A stretch of 64,000 bases of DNA, from the NCBI GenBank assembly GCA_964017145.1, contig OZ024845.1, positions 3,348,001-3,412,000 of the forward strand, in the 5' to 3' direction. The notes beneath the pieces were generated by a model that worked only from the letters and a program-made list of their open reading frames with translations, ran no database searches and was not told the DNA's origin. A program made the position numbers and the translations under genes. Source of the DNA: Agrocybe praecox. Taxonomy: Eukaryota > Basidiomycota > Agaricomycetes > Agaricales > Agrocybaceae. Every line of letters begins with the position of its first letter. Positions within the stretch are counted from its first letter, which is position 1. Positions 11,911 through 22,973 of this stretch are shown here, piece after piece.

Positions 11911-12256
11911 AATAGGGGAGCTCACGACACATGTGTAAGCGACGCATATTCGCATATCCGCAGGTGCAGGTGGCTGTGAAGAGTAACGGCGTGATTGCCA
12001 ATTTGGGATCTGCCGTGGAATATATTCGTATTTCTTTGGCGGGCACGTCCCTAAAAGAGCTATAGATACAATATGCAATGTTTTTTTAAGCAGGAGAACA
12101 GCAGAGAACTCGAGCAAGAGCAACCGGCGACGCTATGAACCCCTTCCACAATCGGTGTCCTAATCGGGCTGGCTGTGACATCTTGTGACACATAAGCAGT
12201 ATGCGGGAAATACGCAAATAAGCGTCGCTTACGCATGTGTTGTGAGCTCCCCTATT
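11911..12256. mobile_element. Short TIR element (MITE-like), 346 bp
   Basis: The left end AATAGGGGAGCTCACGACAC continues to about 11945 and is matched by the reverse complement of 12222-12256, about 33 of 35 bases. No coding capacity. I could not define a clear target duplication, so the superfamily is open. It sits between two divergently decayed or active members of the secreted-protein cluster. Confidence 0.6.
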
Positions 12257-12502
12257 AAATAGCCGCTTTGTACTTGTACTTTAGTAAACTCTGGTGCACT
12301 AAAGACACGGCCATACCGCATGCGTTATTTTACGTAGACCTTCCTCACTTTATTGCTCCTTCTCGCGTATCTTTGAGTCTTGACCATAACACGTTTTGTT
12401 GAGCGGCACCTACTAGCAGTATTAGTGTTTTCTGTGCTTAATTATCTTTTATATTATTATACGTGCTACTAGAAGAGACATTACTATACCGAGGTCTACC
12501 TA

Positions 12503-13106
12503 CTAATCGAGCCCGTCAAAGTCGCGAACTTCAAAGTTGGAGTCGGAAAACTCTCTCTCCTCAAGGATATCTTCGAAGTCGCCACGCGATAGAAGACCAA
12601 GGTCATCGTCGAATTCGTTGAGAGACCTTCTCCCGTGCTTCCTCTTGTGCCTCTCATTGTTTGCATGCTCCGCCCCCTTCTTTGCTCCCTTACGTGCTAT
12701 CTTGCTTCCAACTCTCCCCGCGACTCTTCCAGCCACGCGGGTGCCAACCTGCATTCCGATCCTGGCAGCGGCACTACGGAAACAAAGGATCTGAGCAGCT
12801 GTGTCGTGCAATGAGAGTGGACAACTGTCTCACAAAATAAGGCCGAGGAAAGGCTCGCGTTCTTGTAGCTCTACGTCCGTAAGCTCTCGTCCGTATACTG
12901 CCTCGATCAGTGCGCGAGCGGCAGGTTGGTCTTCTCCAAAAGACACCAAACTACGAGTTTCGTGCTCAAGAGTTGCATCACTATTGGGCTTCATGTCAGT
13001 ACACATGTCAAGATTAGTGATCTATGAGCGCGACCCACAATGCAAGAGTAGGGGCCGCGCTGATGACAGCTGCGGTGAGGAACAAAGCACTGGAAATTTT
13101 AACCAT
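12503..13106 (-). CDS. Small secreted protein, cationic core and acidic tail (copy 2)
   Basis: Function unknown. Start ATG at 13106 with signal peptide MVKISSALFLTAAVISAAPT. Two introns splice in frame (first exon to about 13039; second intron near 12775-12840). Order of parts: signal, FDATLEHETRSLV, LIEAVYGRELTDVELQERE, PFLGLIF, then a strongly basic Gly/Ala/Val/Arg segment (AAARIGMQVGTRVAGRVAGR, then VGSKIARKGAKKGA), then RHKRKHGRRSLN with several KR/RR dibasic sites, then an acidic tail (GDFEDILEEREFSDSNFEVR...GLD). The basic segment has GxxxG-like spacing and could form an amphipathic or glycine-zipper helix. It is closest to the degenerate copy 1.5 kb away, so the pair likely arose by local duplication. 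A precursor of a cationic peptide released by Kex2-type cleavage is one reading; unproven. Confidence 0.8.
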
Positions 13107-13186
13107 TGTGTAATAAGAGTACAGAAGATGTTTATAGAGAGGGATGCGACCAGCGCGTTTCTTTTTTGGTTCTGAAGAAGGGGGAT

Positions 13187-13233
13187 GAGAAGACCTGCTG
13201 AAGAATTAGAAAGGTTTTTGTCCGAGCTTTATA
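13187..13233 (-). promoter_or_regulatory. Core promoter of the small secreted family, copy 2
   Basis: Minus-strand TATAAA (13228-13233) is followed 22 bp later by TTCTTCAGCAGGTCTTC (to about 13189), the shared motif with two changes, about 81 bases before the start codon. Confidence 0.55.
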
Positions 13234-15062
13234 CCAGTGATCCTGCTTTCATTGACAGATGGGTTTTTTCGCCGCTGTAATCCAATTGTAGCACCTAAGT
13301 ATCAAGAGACGCTTTTTCAACCCCCTATAGAACTTCACCTTGAAGTCCGTCACAAACCCTCTTCTGGCATCAGCTTCGAATTGACATATTTACGTTAGAT
13401 CCAGAATGCATACGTTTTATGCGCAATGAGAAAAATACCGACGTTTCTATTGTCATTATTCCCCGAGTATGTGTTCGAGGCTATTGATTGACCTATGTAT
13501 ACATCGGCGACCGCTCAAGAGCCCTGGGCTGATGGATTGCAAAAAGCTCGAAGATTTCAATTAACGTCAAAGTACTGCCTACATTTACATATATCGTAAC
13601 TTACCTTGCCGTTTGACCGAGCTATTCTTATATCACCCTACTATGTACATCTCGAACCTGGAAGGGTGATAGCATATTTTTTTAAAGTTTTGAATTCATG
13701 TACAAGCTTTCAAAAAAAATTGCGAGTTTCTCAAATAAGACAACTTTATCAGATTATCTTAAGCAATAACGGGATAACACATAGGGAGATTTGAAAATTC
13801 GTACAAGTCCCCGCAAATAATAATCTATTTCTGTTCAGTCATGATTTTGCCAAGAGCCAAGAAAGCGCTCGTTCATCATGATCACTTCAGATCTAGAATA
13901 CCCTGGGTGGCGCTGTTGGAAGCAACCGGGGCTGCTTGTGGCTCGGACGCCTGACGACAATATAAAGGAAAAGATAAAGAATTTAAAGATTCATATTCAT
14001 CATCCTTTATGTAAACGAATTGCTCCAGAAGAAAACAAGACTATGTACATATGTAGGCCTTTGATTTCATTCATATTTGACAACTTTAGGTAACATCATG
14101 AACCTCTGCACTGTCACAAACACAATGCTTGGATATAATCTCGGGCTTCACAGAGACTAGGGCTCCCGCCCCGCGAGATAGGTAGCGGCGTTATTTACGT
14201 CTCGGATCCATGTTATCCGCGAATATCAGAAGGGGGAGGATACCTATAGAACGCCGACTTCAGACGCAATTCGAATAACCTAGACCAATGTTAGAAAGTA
14301 GTTGCGAAATATGATGAAGAAATAGTAGTCCCTGTCAGGAGGGATCATGCTATCGAGTGGAATGTTCAAACATAGCGCCCACTAACGGCAGTTCACCTTC
14401 TACTATCCTAAAAGGAATATGTCAGCAGAAAGAGCAAAATATCCGTATCCGTATTTACCTCCAAGCTCGAGCGGATTAGTAAAGCTGTCGTTGGCGTCGT
14501 ATCAGAGCGTTCGCCGTGCGGTCCGCGAACAGCGATGGTCATCATCAACTAGAAGTACTGTGCGACAGCTGTTCGGAGAGCGGGAATAGAGTACCTCGGT
14601 CCCCCTTGTGTAGTTCATGCCATATAGATCATCTTGTGTCGTTCGTTGGAGTCACATGTATACCTTTTCAATCGCGAATCTACAATCAGTAGCGCACAAT
14701 ATTGAAGGGAAAGCATTAGCTTACCGGAGCATTGGTACAATACCGGCAACAAAGTAAAATTTTCTGGTTTCAGGTGTCAAAAGTGCGGAATATGCACTAG
14801 ACCGATGCACGTCCAATCCAGACTCGAGACGTGTTTTCGCGAGTGAAGTGCTGGTCTCTATGTATAAACGGATGATGCTATGGACACTCATCTGTTCCGT
14901 GCCGAGATGTCCTATCGGATTTCAAGCGATCTTATCGTATCTTCTCGTCAGACGAACATGGGGTTCAAGCCCGCACACGAATACGTACAATGTTTACGAT
15001 AATATACATGCAGTGAATATTAGTTCTTTTCATTTCTTCGTCGGATTCGTTTGTTCTTCCAT
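13234..15062. other. About 1.8 kb without a recognisable gene
   Basis: AT-rich with stops in all frames. I looked for spliced coding segments, tRNA arms and terminal inverted repeats and found none that hold up. Confidence 0.4.
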
Positions 15063-16409
15063 TTAAACCTTGCTTGAAACTTCTGGTTTTTTCGTCTCTG
15101 GGTTTTCTTCTGGTTCTGAGTCCGAATCTGGAGGAGCTCCTTCATCTTCATCTGAGTCGTCAAGAACAGGGCCATGGTTGGGGTTGTGGAATAGAAGATC
15201 CTCAGACTCTTGATCCTGCTGTTCTGCTAGTGGAGAGAAAGAAAGGGTGTCAATGTCAATAAGGTGATGTACCAGGCAAATAAGGATAGGACGTACCTTT
15301 ATTCTTTCTCGATTCTTTCCAGTCCTCTTCAAGTTCCTGCATAATTCTATCTTGCGTGGCTGACACTTCTTCCGATGATTTACATTTTTGATACTGTTCC
15401 AGGAAAGACCTGAAACGTAACGATGCCAATCAGCGCTCAAGGTTTCCTATGGCTATGAAAGATGTTGGCGTACTGGTTAACTTTGAAGAAAGACCCTCCC
15501 CATCCAAAACCGCTCAAGAGTTTCTCTGCGTAGGAATCAAATCCAGCAATGTAAAAGGAAGCTGCTAGAGCTTCTACGCAGTTCAGCCTCCATGGTTTGC
15601 CATAGTTGGTAGGGTTCGTCGCAAGAAGGTATGGCACTGAATTGGTTCAAATTAGTGAAGGTAGCGGCAAAACCAAACGTGATGTCTTACACAACCGTTC
15701 GTGTGGACTAGAGATCTTATGGAAGGGGACTTCATCTAGACGTGCCCAGGAACATTCTACTACAGCTAGACCATCAGACGCGATGATATCACGGTCCGCA
15801 GGACTAATAACCTGTTTGCCCTTTGGACTTTCGTGAAATACGGTCGTTATTACAGACGTGATGGATCAATGATTTGGGAGCTCACGATACTACAATCCCC
15901 CTGAACCGTGAGCCAACTCGAAGTTCTTTGATGAGTCCTAAACGAGATAATTTCTTTCCTGAGCAACGACGGGGATCGCAGTGATTAAAATCCTGAAATT
16001 ACTTCAATTGAGGATTGGAAACTCGTATACATATCTCATGAAGCTCACCCACATGGCTACAGGCACATCTATCTCGACATCGTCTTCCTTATCATCTATA
16101 GAAAATCATTATCTAAAAGTTAGCACGTCGCTCAACAGATTGATGATTGATTAAGAATATCAACACACCAGAATTTTCAGAACCATCTTCATCTGTGTTA
16201 TCATCTTCCTCAGCTTCATCAACAGCGCTTTCCGGACGATCGGCCACTCCTGGAACGTCAGAAATATTACGTCCAGTATAATCTCGTGTACCACCGCGCC
16301 CTCTATGACCCGTAAATCCTCTTCCAGCAGGTCGACCAGAACTTTTTGGATGCCTATGACCGCGACTTGAGTTAGTGGTGCCAGGGGTGGCAGATCCTTT
16401 TTTGCCCAT
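15063..16409 (-). CDS. TSR3: 18S rRNA aminocarboxypropyltransferase Tsr3
   Basis: Transfers the 3-amino-3-carboxypropyl group from S-adenosylmethionine to the hypermodified uridine of 18S rRNA late in cytoplasmic 40S maturation. Start ATG at 16409 ([20 protein letters not shown]), followed by an RG-rich basic tail and an acidic stretch. After introns the conserved core reads [72 protein letters not shown] and [13 protein letters not shown], all typical of Tsr3; [16 protein letters not shown] is its most diagnostic motif. The C-terminus is acidic ([20 protein letters not shown]), as in other fungal homologues. Stop at 15063. At least five introns; the exon at about 15860-15990 and the one at 15720-15840 are separated by a short intron. 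Confidence 0.93.
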
Positions 16410-16622
16410 ATCTTATCGTACTCTTCAAGTTGCACGTAGAAGTCTCCTGGATAAACAAGCTCTGACTTGTAAATGATAGAGACAAAGAAAGATCTGTATA
16501 TTCGACGTCCCAATTGATTCCGCTCAAAAGAGGCTAAATGGGATCGTGGGAACTAATTCCCTAGTTGCACATTAATTTTGTCGTCCCCGGTGAGTCTCCC
16601 GTACAACTCACCCCTTTGCTCA

Positions 16623-17354
16623 ATGTTCCCGACCTTCGCAAGACTCTCAAAGGCCTCAAGGGCACCTCTGACACCAAAGAGAGGAAACAAGGACTTTTAC
16701 AAAGGCAAGATTCTCACAACTGGGGCTCGCTGTCATCATCTTCAACTTGTTTGCTGTAAACAGGGACGCGACAGGCTTTCCTTCCAGGTGGACGTAGAAC
16801 CGGTGCTCCTGGTAAACATGTCATCGGAGGAAAGGCAAAGTACCGCCTGCTAGATGAACAAGTCCGTGTATTCGTTGCGCCTCCCATTAGCATACTCAAT
16901 TCGAGCGATGTGCGTGTTTTTCTGTTTTTTCCTCTCAATTGGCGTATATGCGTGCCATGTGTTGATTTTTTGATGCATTTTACAGTTAAAACCCTACGTT
17001 GCACTAAAAACAAAGCTTGGTGAAAGCCACGAAACAGCAGTATTCAGTAAATTCCGAAGAGCGGGTGGTCTGAGCGCGGAACACTTCCTACGCGTCGCCC
17101 GGGAACAAACAACATTCTCAAAAACACCGGAGGTCTTCACGACTTTGGATGAAGAAATACAACCAGTCTGGCTAAAAGCCAAAGTTAAGCTGGGGATTTT
17201 GGACGACCATAATGCCACTGGAATTACCGTAAGGAAGGGTGCAGAATTTACTCTCGGCGGTGCTTCCTCCTCCCCATCCTCTTCAAAGCCATCAATTCCC
17301 AAGGTCGAGGCACCGAAACAAGCACCTGTGAGAGAGCTGGAGGTTGTGTCATAA
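16623..17354 (+). CDS. MRPL27: Mitochondrial large-subunit ribosomal protein mL41 (Mrpl27 type)
   Basis: Component of the mitochondrial large ribosomal subunit. Exons 16623-16704, 16764-16909 and 16986-17354 give 198 residues. Diagnostic motifs are LTPKRGNKDFYKGTR, the family signature seen in yeast Mrpl27 as LTTKQGNKTMYKGTR, then LDEQVRVFVAPP and DLKPYVALKTKL. A Ser/Pro-rich extension follows that yeast lacks. The start is the first in-frame ATG (MFPTFARLSKASRAP), a basic N-terminus that suits mitochondrial import. The first intron begins with GC, not GT (AAAG|GCAAGA ... ACAG|GG); no nearby GT keeps the frame, so this appears to be a GC-AG intron. The gene is divergent from TSR3 with about 210 bp between the start codons, suggesting a shared promoter region. 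Confidence 0.9.
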
Positions 17355-17793
17355 AAGACGCATAATGTGCGTCACCTTTCTTCTGTCATCTTCGTCCTGA
17401 AATACGAATGAAATCCAGCCCAGGCCTTGTGTCCGGATGAAGTCTGTTGGATTCAGAGAGCTTCTATAGGGTTGACTTGGGGATACCAACTCATGCGCAA
17501 ATGTACAGTACGCTTACTCGCCAGTGTCAAACACTGATTATTCCCCGAGCAAATTATCTAATTCAGTTATCTAATGTCGAACTCATTTGTGTATCTGACC
17601 ATGCTTTGCAGACCACTTCTGCTCCAAGAATAGATTTGGTAGGAGCCAATCATTTTCGTCACTTCTAAGGGCTAGGTCATTGGTCCTCCTGACTTCAGGA
17701 AAGAGTCGCACCCTTGTCCAGTATAAATATTTCAAGTGACCTGCAAAACATATCCTTCAATTGCTTCTCGTTTCCCAACACATCAACAAGAAT
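17355..17793. other. Spacer, mL41 3' end and SDR promoter
   Basis: No gene seen. TATAAATA lies near 17723-17730, about 65-70 bases before the SDR start codon, and is a plausible TATA box for that gene. Confidence 0.45.
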
Positions 17794-18906
17794 ATGTCCA
17801 ATTCCCAAACTTCAGTAGGCGTCAACGCCGTTCTCGCCAACGCCAACCCTACGCGTACCGCTATTTCCCTCTTCTCGCTCATTGGGCGAGTAGCTATTAT
17901 TACTGGTGCCCACCGCGGAATCGGTCTCGAAGTCGCTCTCGCTTATGCCGAAGCTGGCGCTGTAGTCTACTGCCTTGATCTCCCAGAGCAGCCTGACCAG
18001 GACTGGCTCAAGATCCAGAAATTCGTCCAGCAGCTCCCCAACCTATCTATTGGCGAAGGTTCTCAAACTGCGCAAGGGAAAGGAAGACTAGAATATGCCT
18101 ACTGTGATGTTACCAACCAAAAGGCAATGTGGGATCTGGTCGAGAAAATCGCTGACAAGGAGGGACGTTTAGATGTCTGCTTCGCCAATGCAGGTATCCT
18201 CAGGGGTGCGGAAGTGTTAGACTATCCCGCTGAAGACTTCAAGAAGGTGTGCACAAGTCGATGTTCATTAAAATCTATATCTTCGTTTTACGATCAGAAA
18301 TTATAGCTCCTCGACGTCAATATCAATGGCGTTTTGTATACCGCTCAAGCAGCTGGCCGCCAGATGGCTAAGCGTGGTACTCCAGGGAGCATTATCATAA
18401 CGGGCAGCATGAGTGGGAGCATTACCAACTTCGTGCGTAAAGGTCTTTCGTATTTTACTTTGAAAGGTGCTCATGTCTTCCTCCAGGGGATGCACTGGAC
18501 GGCATACAACACCAGCAAAGCTGCAGTCATTCAATTGGCGCGTTCGATGGCTTGTGAACTCGGTCCAAAAAATATTCGTGTTAACACCATCAGTCCTGGA
18601 TACATATACACCGAGTACGTACTTCAAAAAATTAGTCTGAAGAGCAGGTCTCTCACCACTACAATACAGAATGACTAAGGCCTTCCTGAACGGTAAGCCA
18701 GCCCTTGAAAAAGATTGGCGCGCCCAGAACCCGCTTGGACGACTTGGGAACCCCGATGAGCTTCGTGGAATCGCGTTGTTCCTTGCAAGCGATGCTTCTA
18801 CTTTTTGCACTGGATCAGAGTACGTTATCATGACTTCAGTCATTATGTTGATTGCTTATCGTTTGACTTTAGCCTTATTGTTGATGGTGGTCACCGAGCG
18901 TGGTAG
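17794..18906 (+). CDS. Short-chain dehydrogenase/reductase, sorbose reductase/mannitol dehydrogenase-like
   Basis: NAD(P)-dependent oxidoreductase of the classical SDR type. Five exons (17794-18246, 18307-18432, 18487-18614, 18670-18819, 18873-18906) give 296 residues. The cofactor-binding motif is ITGAHRGIGLEVALAYAEAG near residue 35; the NNAG equivalent is CFANAGI; the catalytic Ser lies in IIITGSMSGSI; and the Tyr-Lys pair is YNTSK. It is followed by RSMACELGPKNIRVNTISPG and ends DLIVDGGHRAW. The sequence around the active site and the C-terminus fits the fungal SOU1/NADP-mannitol dehydrogenase/L-xylulose reductase group, so a polyol or ketose is the likely substrate. That assignment comes from motif resemblance only. 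Confidence 0.9.
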
Positions 18907-19166
18907 ATAATTCTGGCTCAGCATACCAACCTGCTATAACGACCTCTCCGAATCGAATTTTGTAACACATCGACTGTGAAGCTTCGAATTGAACAAACAA
19001 TAGAATTCAAATTTAATTATTCAAATTTGTGATACAAAGGATTATCAGATTGAAACAATCGAATCGATGTTCAAATATCAAGAGCATGTACAAGGCTTTC
19101 CTGATGTCATGCAACCGCAGCCATCAGATCCTCCTTTACAGGAGCACTAGAGCAGTGAAATTGAAA

Positions 19167-19393
19167 TTAACATCTGACCACCACAGATGGAAGGCGGTTA
19201 CGAACCTTGTCGGTGTGGGCCTTGTTAGGACATTCAGCGCAGTCGCACTTTCCTTTGGGGCAAGCGCAACCAGTTCCAGAAGGGCCACAGGCACTAGAAG
19301 AGTACGGTACAAGGTGCAGTTAGTTTCCTAAGCCTCTTGTCAGATTTTGGGCACTTACCCGCAGGCAGATTGGCAAGTGCAATCAGAAGGCAT
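19167..19393 (-). CDS. Metallothionein, 53 residues
   Basis: Small cysteine-rich metal-binding protein, expected to chelate Cu(I), Zn or Cd in the cytosol. Two exons, 19393-19359 and 19293-19167, are joined across a 65 bp GT-AG intron. The protein starts MPSDCTCQSACGACGPSG, continues CACPKGKCDCAECPNK and ends in a basic tail with a final Cys. It has nine Cys in the first 33 residues, in C-x-C and C-xx-C pairs, no aromatic residues at all, and one His: the usual metallothionein make-up. The exon join restores a continuous Cys pattern, which supports the model. It is too short for ordinary gene finding and easily missed. TATATAAAC lies upstream near 19473-19481 on the minus strand. Confidence 0.85.
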
Positions 19394-19831
19394 TGTGGAT
19401 ATGAATTAGTTTGCTGGGTGGGGTTATGGTAGGTGTTTTGGTTGTTTAGGGCCATGGCACGTCAATGGTCTCGTTTATATAGTACTACTGGAGGATATGT
19501 TTTATGACGTCGACTTTGAGTCAATAAGTGGTACATTTCAGCGGAGTCATGATCGGCACATGGAGTGAGGCATTTATAAATGCCTCAATCCGTACTATGT
19601 ACAATCATCTAAATGGCAAAGACATTACAATGCTGACGCCGTCCGAGGCATTTTTCAGACAGATTTTTTCAAATCGACAGACAGCGCAAAGACAGCGTTA
19701 CTGGTCGCAGGTTCAATCTGGCCGGCAGAACATCGTGACATACTTACCGTGACTATATTTGTGACCTTCAATTTGTAGTCGTGGCAGTGGCTGCCGATTT
19801 GGTACATACTTACTTTTACCAAGCTTTTACG

Positions 19832-21085
19832 ATGAACTTGCCACACTTGCCACCAGAATTACTCTTGATAATCTTTGATTTTATATCAAGGGAAAGAGAC
19901 TGGAAGGCACTTAAAAATTGCTCTATAGTATCCTCTGCTTGTCTAGGCTTGACCCGCAGAATTCTGTTCAAAACAATTACTCTTCGCCTGCAGGGAGAGC
20001 CAAATTCTGTTCTTATACGCGATGTGGTACGACGGATCCAGGGGCTTTGCGATTTTTTTGAAAAAAATCAAGAGGCCAGGACATATGTGAAGACATTTCA
20101 AATCCTAGACTCATACCCAGTATACGATTCCCAATGGATCACCGAACAAAAGTCTTTACCTCGTCTTCTGAACATGCTGCGGTACATCACACACTTCACG
20201 TTCGGTTGTGAAGTTGGGTATTTGCAGTGGAAGATGTTTAGCCAGGAACTTCGATCTGCACTGATTGCCATATTTCACTCGCCGATGCTCCAGTCGCTGA
20301 GCGTGTGCAATCTGGGACTAATCCCAATGGTAGCGCTGAACACTTCCGTGCGGTATTTGTTTCTCAACAATGTAACCACATCCCATCCGAATCCCTTTGT
20401 TAAGGATGATGTGTTGTTATATTACCCGCCGCCAGTTCATGTTGCCAAGCTGTGGTACGTGAACGTTCGTTCACTCTCGATCCAGACTACGAACTCTGCT
20501 TGGTCGGTGATTCTGTCACACGCGGACCAACTCAAACTCATAAAATGGCGTTGCTGGGAAGGTAAGTATCCCAATCAAATAGCATGAAGGTTTGTTTTTT
20601 CAACTATCTTCATAGATGGACATCCCAATGGCGCTTCAAGTTTCCCAGGAGAAATGGATTTGGGCAAGTTGCCATCCTTGAAAAAATTGTGTATACGCAT
20701 GTCGTATGGTTCCTCAGGACGAGACCTGACAGGACTCTGTCAGATGCTGGATGCGATATCATATCCAAACAACATGCGGGCCCTCGAGCTACTCATTCTC
20801 TTTCCACTCCAGAGACATCCTCATGAAGCGACCGATGTCCATGGACACGCATTCTGGGCGATACTTGCTTCTGCGTTGCTCAGGATCGAGTACAGGACGA
20901 TTCGCAAAGTCACGATGGAGCTAACGGTGCATGAGAAGGTCTATGTACAACCAAATGGGACCAGAATCAATTCTGTAACCGAGTTTAGGAACCTGATGAA
21001 GAAACCTTTGCAGGGATTGTTGAATATGCCTTCTTTGAATTTTAAATACAAAGTGCGTGGTTTTGGTTCTGAAGTGCACGAATAA
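19832..21085 (+). CDS. F-box-like/LRR-type protein of the Agaricomycete family
   Basis: Two exons, 19832-20561 and 20616-21085, give 399 residues. The N-terminus LPHLPPELLLIIFDFISRER is a typical F-box opening (L-P-x-E-[LI]), which would bind Skp1 in an SCF ubiquitin ligase. The rest has scattered leucine-rich stretches (SPMLQSLSVCNLGLI, LGKLPSLKKLCIRMSYGSSG) such as are found in the many fungus-specific F-box/LRR-like proteins of mushrooms. No catalytic domain. Target unknown. The single intron splices in frame. Confidence 0.75.
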
Positions 21086-22139
21086 TGTGTATCGTTCTGC
21101 TATTTTCTTGTCTTGTACGATTTTGTAATACGAATGGCACCTTCGTTACCCGGATCAGCCCATGCCAAGTCGATAAAGCAAAAGAGGCTGCGCTATCCGA
21201 TAACTGGAATATCCCTTCGACTGCCTTTTTTTTTTGCCTGCGACATTGAAATACGTAGTATGTAGCACGCTGCCTGCACAGTCAGAAGTAGTACTATATA
21301 TGGACTGAATATAGGACAACGTTTTTTTGGGCGCTTCAATTGAACTTCCCCATGCCCTGACATTCTTTTCCTCTTTGTTAGTAACAAATACCGGAGTGTT
21401 TTCCCAATCTCTGATACGTATTTTCCGAGGCGCCCCGCGCATGCCATGATTATGTACAAGTTCATCTGTTTTGTCACGACGCTTTATATACTCCAAAGTC
21501 TTATGGGGTTCTTCACTTTCCCGTATATCACCGTACGGACGTATTATCTACTATGTGGTCATAGACAAGATGCTGTGCGCACATAAGAGTAGGAGGCTGG
21601 AAATCAGTTCCTTCTCAACGATTGTCTAAAAATAGCACAAAATTGACGGGCGCTCCACAGCGCTCCAGTGATGTTTGCCTCGGCCGCATGATTTGCTTTT
21701 CCATAGACCTGTTATAAGATCTTAAGAGCTGATATTCGCCCGGACTTTACAAAGGTACTTACTACGGCATATGTAGAGTATACTTGGCACGGTTGCTTAC
21801 CACGATACCATTTGTTCTTATAGCGCACTTGATAGTGTTGGCTATTGTGCGTGTAATAGAATAAACTATTTTGAAAGCTGTGGTAGGTTGTGTTAATTGA
21901 TCCTTTATCGGACATAAAACACCACTCTTGGCCTTTCTCATGGACTAGAAGCAGCCTTTGGTAAATTGGAATGGAACTGATGCATTGCGAAAGATGATTG
22001 CCCATGCATAGAATATTCCGAAGATAGAAGCGTCACACGCTTACAGTGGAAGGTATATGATAATCATACAACTAGTTTACAAGGCTGTACAAAATATCAG
22101 GAATTTAAAGTACTCGCTCTTCTGTGTGTTTATCGCAAT
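21086..22139. other. One kb without a recognisable gene
   Basis: AT-rich spacer between converging genes. Open frames on the minus strand near 21155-21500 overlap in several phases and show no domain or splice logic. Confidence 0.4.
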
Positions 22140-22852
22140 TTAATCGAGCTCGTCGACCTCGAATTCGCGCTCCTCCAGGTCATCTTCGAAGCCACGTTCA
22201 AGGAGATCGGCATCTTCGTTGAATTCACGCTCGTAGACTTCCTCATCCGAGAAATCACGTTCGGAGAGTTCAAAGTCGTCGAATTCGCGGGTTTCCGGCT
22301 CGTTCATGTAGTCCAGGAATCCGGGGGAGCGTTCGTCAATCTCCTCGATGAAGCGTTCAACGAGCTCGTCGATGTCACGGGCCTCCATGTCGCGAGAGAG
22401 GATTTCTTCTTCACCTTCTTCACGTCGGATGACACTGGAGGGAATTTTTATAAGTAAGAATGCCCCAAACAGAGAGATGAAATATGGTAAACATACACAG
22501 AGGCGACCTTCTTGATTCCGTGCCAGATTTTCTTGAAGAAGTTTCCGATCTTGCTACGGTCGACTATCTCTGAGACCTCGGTGTCGAACCCACGGGCCTC
22601 GAGCTCCTCGGTGACCCTGGTGTATAGTTCATCGAGTTCGCGACCGTAAAGAACGTCATTCTCAACCAAGTCACGGCCGAAGACAGTTTGCTCGGAGAGC
22701 TCACGACTAGAGAAATACCTACATCAATATGACATTCTCGACAAGCTCGGAAAGATAACTACTTACGCATCAACATCTTCCCAGTTAACGGAAGCGAAGG
22801 CGGGAGCAGCGATAAGGGCAGCAACAAAAAGAGATGATGCGACTTTGACCAT
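22140..22852 (-). CDS. Small secreted protein, cationic helix and acidic repeat tail (copy 3)
   Basis: Function unknown; longest intact member of the family. Start ATG at 22852 with signal peptide MVKVASSLFVAALIAAPAFA. Introns near 22720-22765 and 22440-22495. Order of parts: VNWEDVDA, VFGRDL and VLYGRELDELYTRV, then a Lys/aromatic-rich amphipathic stretch (KIGNFFKKIWHGIKKVAS), then RREEGEEEILSRD, DERSPGFLDYMNEP and an acidic tail in which ERDF, EREF, ERGF and EREF recur every 8-12 residues, ending EVDELD. The KIGNFFKKIWHGIKKVAS segment looks like a cationic amphipathic alpha-helical antimicrobial peptide in composition and spacing. The acidic tail could neutralise it before processing. This is inference; the family resemblance to copies 1 and 2 is seen directly. 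Confidence 0.8.
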
Positions 22853-22930
22853 TGTGAAAGATGTTTTTATTATTACGGGTGGAGGATGTGATCAACACTT
22901 GAGTTATTTGGCTTGTTAGCGAAGAGGGAG

Positions 22931-22973
22931 GAGACCAGCTGAAGAATCGGAAATGTGCCTGTTGAGGTTTATA
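22931..22973 (-). promoter_or_regulatory. Core promoter of the small secreted family, copy 3
   Basis: Minus-strand TATAAA (22968-22973) is followed 21 bp later by TTCTTCAGCTGGTCTC (22931-22946), identical over all 16 bases to copy 1 about 13 kb away, and 79 bases before the start codon. Confidence 0.65.

Noticed and set aside
18301..18843. 180-codon minus-strand frame over the SDR
   Set aside because: It spans SDR exons and introns without stops by chance; the plus strand has the catalytic motifs.
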